From Reticulitermes speratus (lineage: Eukaryota; Arthropoda; Insecta; Blattodea; Rhinotermitidae): a stretch of 64,000 nt of DNA. Under the pieces are notes generated by a model, which had not been told where the DNA came from, did no database searches, and saw nothing but the letters and a program-made list of their open reading frames with translations. The stretch lies in the NCBI GenBank assembly GCA_021186555.1, contig JAJKFL010000002.1, positions 33,480,631 through 33,544,630 of the forward strand. Direction: 5' to 3'. The translations under genes and the position numbers were made by a program. Below are positions 56,010-64,000 of the stretch, one piece after another (within the stretch, counting starts at the first letter, position 1; every line of letters begins with the position of its first letter).

Positions 56010-56545
56010 TATTGCTGTGGCCCTGTGTATTAAGATTGCAAGAACTTGTTTGCTGGATGCATGGTGATGTGACCCAGTGTTCAGTCGTGACTGAACATAG
56101 TTTCATCTATAACTACCACATACAATTCTACAATACACAAATTCTAGCCTCAAAATCCGTCCATGTAGACCAACTCATCAGGGAGGTGATTGAATTGGAA
56201 CTCCATCCTGACAGTATGAACAAAGAAGATGGACTGCTTTTGAGTGGATCATGGAAACCTATCTTTTGCTCTATCAGAGGAAGTAGATAGCGACACCACA
56301 AAAAAATGTACTTATCCTCCATACTCCAGCATGTTCCCCCTGGTGTAGCTGTCCCTTCAGTTTCAGTAACACACTTTCACTCCAGATGGATGCACGCACA
56401 TCTTCGAATAACTATATGACTTCCATGCCTCAATCTGTAGATTCATCCAAACCACTTGTACTAGGCATTCTTCTTGGACCCAGATACTGGGAATGTGAGG
56501 ACATCTGAAACGTCGGTGATTTCTAAGCAGTTGATGTCGTGCTAC
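56010..56545 (+). mobile_element. Penelope-like element 3' fragment, plus copy
   Basis: The + strand reads TEHSFIYNYHIQFYNTQILA, VDQLIREVIELELHPDSMNK and LLLSGSWKP, the same GIY-YIG C-terminus. Its tail (56300-56545) mirrors 55151-55445, including CCAAACCACTTGTACTAGGC. A hammerhead-like motif lies at 56487-56516. The two copies are arranged head to head with about 240 bp between them. Confidence 0.75.
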
Positions 56546-59010
56546 AGCCCAGAAGCACCAGATAGTAACCTCAGAAAATATGAACCTGTAAATTTCTGAA
56601 AAATTAAATGTGTGATTGACATATGTCATGCTCTAATTTATTATTTTGGACATGTAATTGGATACAGTGAAGATATCCACCTCTTTCATATTCGCTGCTG
56701 TGAAAAGTTTTCTCTAATTACTATGTAGCTGTAAATGCATTCATTAGCAATGGCATAAACTTGATTAGAGTGACCTATCTCAAGTCTTACAATTTTCAGA
56801 GAATCTCTATCTGAGGGTGAATGAATATACCCTGCAACAAAGCTAAAACTGTCCTGCAGTGACTATATGATCCCACAAACTGATCTATGGTTGTACAGTT
56901 TAATTTTATCCAGGAAAATTATCTGAGAAAATGGTAAAATATTTTGAATTAATTTCTGCAATTTTCAGACACTGCCTGTCATTTCAGTATTTTCACTCCA
57001 CTGAAGCCTTCTCTTGTACAAGACTGGTTCAACTGACTGCATATGTGCTGGCAGAGTTTTTGCTGATCCATTGCTGAAAGACCATAATCAGGATTAGTTT
57101 CTGCCTATTCTATTTTTTTGAATATCTGTTCAATCCCCCTAGTTTCCATTAAATGTGCTTTGTGTTTCACTGCTAGCAGTTCCTTACCAGTGCCTGATTT
57201 GCTTCAGACTTCAGTAACAACAGTAACCTGATCATAAGTTTAGCAAGTGTCTTAATTTAAAAGCAATTTAAAACCTGTACTAAAGTCTGTAAAAAATTAT
57301 CTTCTATACTTGTCAATGCTCAGGGCGGCTGAGAGCAGGTTTGGGCCACAGGAATAATTTTTTTTTCGGTCTCCTGCAACGAGGGCAGACCGGCTAGAAA
57401 TCTTGATCCTAAATCGGAAAGACTGACTTTCAGTAGTAGAGTGACTTGTGCTTGGCCTGAAAGGGTTAATTTGTTCAATTGACAGATAATAATACAACCG
57501 AGAAAGACAAAACCACATGCAACATAGTCTGTCCCCAGGCTCCCTTTTGGACCACTGGGCCCCGGTAATTTGTACCGGCTACCCAACATCCCTTGTCGGC
57601 ACTGTCAGTGCTGACAGTTATCAGACTCTTTTCGTTACACCACAGTAGATAATACTGTATGAATTCTGTTTGTTGATATGGCAATGATCCTAATTATTAG
57701 TTGGATTTTGTTTCAAGAATAATAATAACCATTATTTTGGAACTTCTCAAACATTAATGCTGTCATCCTGTGTTTGTTTATTAGGTTACTCTAATGCTCT
57801 TGTCTGCCATCAATAGATAAATCTCCCCATAGTTGTAATAGTTATCTAAAAAATTTGAAAGTACTCTGTTGATGTGTAGGGCGTAAAGGGATACAAGTTG
57901 ATCTCTGCAAATTGCACATTGCTTACGTGCTCATTCAGTTGGTAGTGATCAGCATACTTGTACCATTTCACATTCTGCCACATGCAAGGAATGGATCTCC
58001 TATACCACAAAAAACATTAAATGCCTTGCTGTCTTCTACATCAGCAAAAACTGTCATTCGTTCTTATAGCAAAGAGTCCATGCAAGCATATGTTTCCCAG
58101 TGTTGTGTTTGTATAAGGAAATTCCCTTCTTATTGTACTGTTCAGTCTCTTGGATCTTTCTAGGTGGAATTCTTTTCCATCTTCCTGTTTTCTTCTTTGA
58201 TGTCAGCAGGACAGGCTGTGTGAATTGGCATGACTGAGAGCCTGCTTGTGTAAAAAGAGAAAGGAATGGAATAAAATATAAAATCTTAAATCTGTGATAT
58301 GTTAGCCTATTTTTATTAGTAAAATAGGTAAACTGCATAATAGCCAGAATCAACAAAGAACTAAGTGCAGAACACAAGGTATGTTGTAGTTATTTTTATG
58401 ACATAATGCTAAGCATGGCAATAAAACCATGGTGTTACCTACAGTTTTGTGAGAAAATTAATGTGTCATTAGTTTTGGTATCAAGTAACATCTCCTTTAC
58501 AGTGAACACAATTAGATAGTGTGAAATACGAAAAGAAAATTCATACTTGATACTAACTGCTTTAGAACACACCAGATGTGTTTAGCTATATATTGGAGCA
58601 AAAGAGACATAAGTGTCAATAACAGAAGAAACCGACAAACATACGTCAGATGACGTATCCTGTTCTGACTCTTCACTTTCAGATCCATATTGTTCATTAC
58701 TGTCCTGCACAATCACCACTCAACTCATCAGATTATTTATTTTCTGAGAGCATAATCTTGGAGCTCTGGAACAAGAAGCAGCTGTTTGCCAAAAGTACTT
58801 GATGTGCTGGTTTGATCAGCAAGAAGAACCATAAGCTGCCCTTTGTGAGGAATTCTCTGATATTCAGAGAACAGTGGATGTTGCTGAAAATGGTGAAGCC
58901 AGTTACACTAGTAAATAGATTTTTGTAAAAGTGGTGAATTGTACTTTCTCACCCCCAAGCACTTCCATTATGATATTGCATGAATAATTCCTGTTTTTTT
59001 GGTTTTTCAG
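56546..59010 (+). other. Intron sequence, no gene recognised
   Basis: AT-rich and CpG-poor, with one GC-richer patch (57320-57620) starting GCTCAGGGCGGCTGAGAGCA that may be a transposon fragment. It ends with the acceptor TTGGTTTTTCAG. Confidence 0.45.
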
Positions 59011-59148
59011 CCTGTCCATATAGCACATATGGGCTGAACTGTAGGGTAACCTGTGGAAAATGTTCACAAATTGCTGACTGTGACAAGATAAGTGGTGTAT
59101 GTACAAATGGCTGTGACGGCAGCCATAGGCCTCCACTGTGCCAGACGA
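59011..59148 (+). CDS. Receptor-like gene, last recognised exon (EGF-like module)
   Basis: Acceptor TTTTTTTGGTTTTTCAG and donor CAGACGA|GTAAGT bound 138 bases, phase 1 in and phase 1 out. It reads CPYSTYGLNCRVTCGKCSQI, ADCDKISGVCTNGCDGSHRP and PLCQT. The spacing C-x8-C-x3-C-x2-C-x5-C-x6-C-x3-C-x8-C is a laminin/EGF-like module. The phrase 'YGxNCxxxCGxC...C....G.C..GC' recurs in invertebrate receptor phosphatases and Megf-type receptors. Phase 1-1 boundaries allow module shuffling and predict more modules downstream. No transmembrane helix or catalytic domain is reached before the window ends. Confidence 0.85.
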
Positions 59149-59615
59149 GTAAGTACACCGTGCATATTAAAATAATTTTGAAAAAGAGACATACTTAATT
59201 TTAGAATGCACATCATCATCTGTTTTTCATGTATTATCAGAAAACAAGCAAATATGTGCATATATGTATTCTGTACAAAGGAATACTTCTGAGGTGCAAG
59301 TGGTCATAATTTAATAACATCATATTGGAGGAAATGGACAAAGCCTATTTAATCTGCTCAAGTTATGATGAGTATTCTCTGAAAGACAGTGATCAAAAAT
59401 TATGGAACCATTATAAAACTTTATATAGATTGCTTATGGTAGGCTCAAACTTTCCACTGCCCTGTTATGCGTAGCACTGTTTATTGTGTTTGAGTTTCTT
59501 GTAGCTAGCACTGTTTGTATTGTGACGCCTGAGACAAGAGTGTAAGTGATTCACATGTGCAATGTATATATATTTTTACACATTACATGTCATTGTGTTC
59601 TCAAATTTCATCCAG

Positions 59616-59909
59616 ACTAGTCATGAGTGGGATCTTGCTTATGCTCAGACTGTGTGTCTCCTTAAATGTGGAAAACTTTATGATCCCAGTCCCAAGTAGT
59701 ATGAACAAGTGGAGGACTGTTCTGAGGGGTTTCACCACAGAGGTGTTGCTTGCCAAGGATGTTGCAGTAATGGTGTGTTGAAGCCACTGAACAAGCTGTC
59801 TGTGCGCATCTGGCCACATTCCCTTGTTGGTATCTGCAGCCCAAGGCAGAGCACAAGTCGTCCTGGTGCACTGTTACATATGCTAGCAGATGAGGTCTTC
59901 ACATATTAA
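59616..59909 (+). pseudogene. Unassigned Cys-rich reading frame with one stop
   Basis: After an acceptor-like TCTCAAATTTCATCCAG, a frame of 97 codons reads TSHEWDLAYAQTVCLLKCGK, LYDPSPK, stop, YEQVEDCSEGFHHRGVACQG and CCSNGVLKPLNKLSVRIWPH. Codon choice and the clustered cysteines look like coding sequence that has decayed. The entry phase would be 0, unlike the phase-1 donor at 59148, so it is probably not the next exon of the receptor-like gene. I do not recognise the family. Confidence 0.3.
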
Positions 59910-59999
59910 TTGCTTGATTGTCCTGTGGGTGATAATGTGACAATATCTACATGACACAAGAAGTGTTCAGTTTTACATGTTGTGTAACAGACTTGCATG

Positions 60000-61128
60000 A
60001 AATTTTACTTGTGACCTGTACTGTAGTCTCTGAGAAGGCTTCATCAGCAAAGTGGATTGTCACAGAGAAGTGTGAATAAGGCAACATGTATTTTGAAACT
60101 TAATTCACATTGTGCTATTGCTGTGCACTGACTGTAGGAAACTGACAGAGGAAAGAGATGGAAAAGTAGTTTGGCATGATGAAGCTGTTCATGATGTAGA
60201 CTTTGTTTTAATGCTTTTTTGTCGGTGGACATTTTAATAGCTGAAATAGCAGAGTGTGTGGTGTGCTGAAAATCCCCATACATTCTGTTACCATTTATGA
60301 GATCCAGGAAGAGTTGGTGTATGGTGGGGAGTTTCATGTCAGCATGCAATTAGTGGCCTCTTATTACAGTGATAATATTAATATTTAGGGTTTAAAGCAT
60401 TTGTACATATAACAGTAACTTTCTCTTCTGGAAATTGAGTATTAAGACTAGATATGAATGCAGGATAAGGCAACAAACTGAACATTGAAAATGCCAGAAC
60501 AGTTCTTTTATGATGACGTTATTTATTGAAATATGTGTCCTCACAGATCTCTGGATGCATCATCACTTTTATATTCCAGTATTTTTACAATGTAATATAG
60601 GCCTCTACAGGATACATTAAAATAAATGAAACAAAATACAGAGACACAAATTTAAAGTTTACTGAGTTGTCTGTTTGCCTTCTTGTATCTGACATGCAAA
60701 TAACGTGTGTTAGTCATTTTTAACACTTACTATGGTCATATTTATTTGTAAGGTCCAAGTAAAACTACAGCAGCCCTAGATTATGTGACTAAACCCAAAC
60801 TGCTATTAATTCAGTCATTCTGATTTTGTATAAGGAAGGACTTCCAAAACATCCTGCTTGCTAGTTTCCAGTAAACAAGAGTTCAGGAGTTCAGTGTATT
60901 ATGTACTGTTTTAAATTTCACTTCGTATATTTCTCGAGAATTACAGACATTTCCAGTCCGTTTTGGGTCACAATACAGGGCGTTCATGCAAGTTACTCTT
61001 ACATTCAGTTTCTTTAATTAATTTACTAGTAAAAGATATATTCAGAAAACATATTCTACAGTGTAAACTAAAAACTTCCAGCAGTGTGGAATGAGTTTGA
61101 GCAGTCACCACGCACATACTGGAGTCCT
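60000..61128 (+). other. Noncoding sequence, nothing recognised
   Basis: AT-rich sequence without splice-bounded open frames or repeat boundaries that I could define. Confidence 0.4.
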
Positions 61129-61383
61129 CTCTTTGGCATAGCTGGGTTTGGGGGGGGGGGGGGGGGGGGGGGTGTGGCGTTGCGTCGGGCAGCAGAGTTC
61201 AAGGTGTGGTGAAGTGAAAATTAAAAAAGAAGCTGTGTTTCTGCACTCAGCTTTTCTTAAACTATGGAGCTAAATTAATGGAAATTCAATAAATCATTGC
61301 GATTTTTGTGAGTTCATAATTGCTGTTAGGGGTGGCCATTGTCATTACTTGCCCCGGGTGCTGAAAATCTAGCTATGTCACTG
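61129..61383. mobile_element. hAT-type MITE with poly(G) tract
   Basis: The right end AAAATCTAGCTATGTCACTG is the inverse of the left CTTTGGCATAGCTGGGTTTG apart from a few changes. GGAGTCCT (61121-61128) and GTAGTCCT (61384-61391) form an 8-bp duplication with one mismatch. A run of about 24 G follows the left end and CCCCGGG precedes the right one. The ends resemble the 'CAGTGGCGTAGC' class of hAT elements. Confidence 0.75.
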
Positions 61384-62149
61384 GTAGTCCTTAATCTTCG
61401 AGGAATGTGCTTTTATGCGATGTTTCATATATTCACAACTGTGTTTGTGAAGATTAAAGTGTTCTTGTATGTTATGCTGTGTTGCTGGGTCAGATGAAGG
61501 CACTACATTCCTTGGAAATCTTCACATCTACTTAGCTAGTGCCAGAGGATGATGTCCCAAAAGACTTGAATCTTCATGGTGTTTTTTTGTTTAACAACAT
61601 GTTTCTTTGTTCTCACAAATCACACTTCAAAGTCAGTGGTTAAACATTTAATAGGAATTTTGTACAGATAAGAGGAAAGGTCCTTGAAACTGTATGAAGT
61701 ACCCATTTTTATTCAAGTATGTCTTTCGAACGAAATGTTGTTGAAAGCACGTCTCATGTTAAATAGTGTCATCTACCTGAAAATTTCATCAAGTAGTGGC
61801 CACATATGAATTGTCTCGATCATCCTGTAGCCATAACAAAGCAACATAAGGATTTTGTTTATGTGTTTATGCAGTTTAAAAAGTGCACATCACGTGGGAA
61901 AGTGGTCAGATGTGGAAGTGTGAGGTTTGTTGTTTTTTTGTGTGTGAAGTGTATCACATGGGTAGTGTATGGAGGGTGTGTATTGTCATGGAAACAGCTG
62001 TGGGTGTAGTGCAATGCTTTTGATAATGGCAGGACAATTAATATTGTTAAAGACAAGCAGCCGAAAGTTATGCCCAAGCATGTCTACAGTGGATGGCTGT
62101 GTGTCATGCAGATGCTGTTATCAGAAAGGACAGATGCGTTAAGGTGACT

Positions 62150-62905
62150 GACTGCTGGAGAGGCAGACATTTCACTGTTTAGGGCACACAGAATTGGTCA
62201 TGACCAACTGCGTTGCAGAAAAATGCATGCATGGTGGGTGGCAAAGAACCTCACAGAAAATCACAAAGCTTATTGTACATGAGTCACTCATGAATGTGCC
62301 ATGTTATGCCTATGAAGGAGAGCAGTTTTGTAAGCACTTTTTTACACGGGATGAAACAAGGTTTAATCGTGCAACATTCGAAATCAAAAGAGCTTCCATG
62401 ATGTGGAAACACCCATCTTCTCTCCCAGCAAAGAAATTCAAAGCAACATCATCAGTAAGGAAAAAAAATATGACCGCTGCCTTTGGGACCATAAAGGTGT
62501 GCTTCTTGTGTATTTCCTTGCCCATTCTGACACTGTAACTGCTGAGGATTGGTGTGATACACTTGAGAGGTTATGGCAGGTCAGGTTGCTGCACCAAGTT
62601 TTCATCATTTTCCATGACAATGGCAGGCCCCATACTACGGATGACACTTGAGGCTGGTTACTGTAGTATGACTTGGAGGTTATGGGCCACCCTCCCTACA
62701 GTCCTGATTTCACACCCTTTGATTTCTCTTTAGATCCTTTAAGAATCACCTGGCTGGCATGTGATTAGCATCAGTCGCCAAAGTGAAGCAACATCTATGA
62801 CGGGATACAAGCCTTGTTATCATGTTGGAACAAATGCCTATGGCATGTGTTTATCATAGTCGGAATAAAGTTCTTGGGATCAGGATTTGTGTTACCTTAT
62901 TTTTT
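62150..62905 (+). pseudogene. Mariner (SETMAR-type) transposase relic
   Basis: The + strand keeps FTRDETRFNRATFEIKRASM (the 'TGDETW' block with the first catalytic Asp), then WKHPSSLPAKKFKATSSVRK, a frame change, and DHKGVLLVYFLAHSDTVTAE, DWCDTLERLWQ and FIIFHDNGRPHTTDD (the 'LHDNARPH' block with the second Asp). It resumes with GHPPYSPDFTPFDFSL (the third Asp block) and a degraded end GIQALLSCW near 62815. This is the whole catalytic core of a mariner with several frame breaks. It is longer than the related fragment at 15480. Terminal repeats were not identified. Confidence 0.82.
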
Positions 62906-63535
62906 TACACTCCTTTACTGTGTTGTGAACATTTAGAAATATTTGTTTAACAGTTTATTTTCTATTCTTATTTCCTAACATGTTACTGGCATTTAAATCT
63001 TTATCTGGAACTATCTATCTTGACTGAGTTTTACATTGGCATACATCTTCAAGAAGGAACCACTTCCTCCCATGTTGTTCGCAGGATATTATTCACATTT
63101 ATCAGCTACAATTTCAGTCATATTACAGAACTAACGCTGTCAATACAATGTCATTAAAAAACAAATTATTGAAGAAATAGATCACATACATGAACTGGGA
63201 TTATTTAGACTATCATTTTATATAGAATTTCACAACTGGACAAAGGAAACTTGTTCATTTTTGCAGCTATTCTAATTATATTGTCAATATATTTTGTGGT
63301 GTTAATACCTATGATCAGTTGAGATAAAATACGTATTATAATCTTAAGTATCCACATCTTCATGTATTTTACACCATGTCAACTGGGAGAGGGTTATTGA
63401 CATTTATGAGGAGTGTAGTGTCTCTGTCAGACGTTTACAAATGCGGTAATGAACTTACAGATCCCATAATATGTGGAGAATTTCTGGACTAGCTGAGGAC
63501 CTGTTAGGTTCTCAGGAAGGACTCTGCTCCATGTA

Positions 63536-64000
63536 CAGGCGTCCCCCGCTTTTCGACGATCCGCTCTTTCGACCTATTTCGTCATGTTTCCACGACCTGC
63601 CACGCGCTTCTGCGACCACGTGCTGCTTTTTCTCTCAATCGACTCAGCGCCATCTTTTCGTTCAGGTTGTGTATGGAAGTCGTTTGCGGTGCATGTCTTA
63701 GAAATTGTGCGCAGCGCGTCTCTTATATTTGTGCTTATAATACAATAATGGCACCTAAGTTGAGTGATAAAGCTAAAAGAACCCATAAGATTCTCAATTT
63801 GCAAGAAAATCTAGAACTAATCAAACTTACTTAGAAAGGCATGTCCATGACTGATATAGGCCGCAAGGTAGACGTACCTCCCTCAACAGTTAGTACAATT
63901 GTTAAGAATAAAGCCGAAGTGTTAGACGAAATTAAAAATGCTACGCCAGTGCATACTAAAGTTATTAGAAAGCGGGACAGCCTAATTGCTGATATGGAAA
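63536..64000 (+). mobile_element. Left end of a Tigger/pogo DNA transposon (runs off the window)
   Basis: A TA (63534-63535) precedes the terminal CAGGCGTCCCCCGCTTTTCG, followed by subterminal CGATCCGCTCTTTCGACC. A transposase frame begins about 210 bp inside. The right end lies beyond this window, so completeness cannot be judged. Its terminal sequence differs from the Tigger-like element at 38552, so it is another family. Confidence 0.8.
63748..64000 (+). pseudogene. Tigger/pogo transposase N-terminus (CENP-B-type DNA-binding domain), partial
   Basis: From ATG 63748 it reads APKLSDKAKRTHKILNLQEN, LELIKLT, a stop (TAG at 63832-63834), then KGMSMTDIGRKVDVPPSTVS and TIVKNKAEVLDEIKN. The pattern 'LxxKxxIIxxxEKGxSxxDIxRxxxVPxSTVxTIlKNK' is the CENP-B N-terminal helix-turn-helix that binds transposon ends. 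The stop replaces the residue before KG, usually Glu, and is one base from GAG or AAG. The protein continues past 64000. Confidence 0.82.

Noticed and set aside
57290-57620. GC-richer patch beginning CAGGGCGGCTGAGAGC
   Set aside because: The start resembles a hAT end, but no matching inverted end or 8-bp duplication was found.

Overview
The window looks like insect nuclear DNA, most likely from a large, repeat-rich hemimetabolous genome such as a cockroach or termite. This is inferred from the split host exons with long introns, the mix of Jockey, RTE-like, Penelope-like, mariner, Tigger, Harbinger, hAT and tRNA-SINE copies, and the style of the RTE-like reverse transcriptase. No species marker is present. 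Most of the sequence is interspersed repeats and introns; there is one 100-N assembly gap (6989-7088).

Host genes. A short terminal exon with a stop and poly(A) signal (9050-9151) ends an unidentified + strand gene. From 27767 to 59148 at least eight + strand exons belong to one secreted or cell-surface protein. It has a cysteine-containing leader segment, a Methyltransf_FA (farnesoic acid O-methyltransferase-like) lectin-type domain, a MAM-like beta-rich segment, and cysteine-rich EGF-like modules. Exon phases agree at every junction I could test except one, where a small exon is probably missing. The layout resembles ectodomains of invertebrate receptor tyrosine phosphatases or kinases. The first exon(s), any transmembrane segment and any catalytic domain lie outside what I can see.

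Layout. 1-1730: two LINE 3' fragments. 1.7-7 kb: noncoding DNA, purine and AGT/GGT microsatellites, a SINE, a piggyBac relic and the gap. 7.1-8.7 kb: an RTE-like LINE between 46-bp direct repeats. 9-27 kb: end of the upstream gene, then SINEs, mariner fragments, a dispersed repeat family, a hAT MITE and a foldback element. 27-31.9 kb: first two recognised exons of the receptor-like gene, with two TA-flanked MITEs. 32.2-37.2 kb: a full-length Jockey-type LINE with its own Inr/DPE promoter, split by a deleted Harbinger transposon. 38.5-39.5 kb: an internally deleted Tigger-like element. 39.6-41 kb: a LINE fragment and tandem repeats. 41.5-47.5 kb: five exons and a hAT MITE. 47.5-59 kb: one long intron holding a mariner relic, inverted Penelope-like ends, nested SINEs, a deleted BEL/Pao LTR fossil and a head-to-head Penelope-like pair. 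59-64 kb: one more exon, a decayed Cys-rich frame, a hAT MITE, a mariner relic and the left end of a second Tigger family.

The most interesting signals are the exact Inr-DPE spacing in the Jockey element, the nested and precisely bounded transposons, repeated hammerhead-like motifs in Penelope-type repeats, a strong change in CpG density along the receptor-like gene, and an unassigned Cys-rich reading frame at 59.6-59.9 kb. I see no clearly new biological system. All similarity statements come from motif recognition by eye, without database searches.
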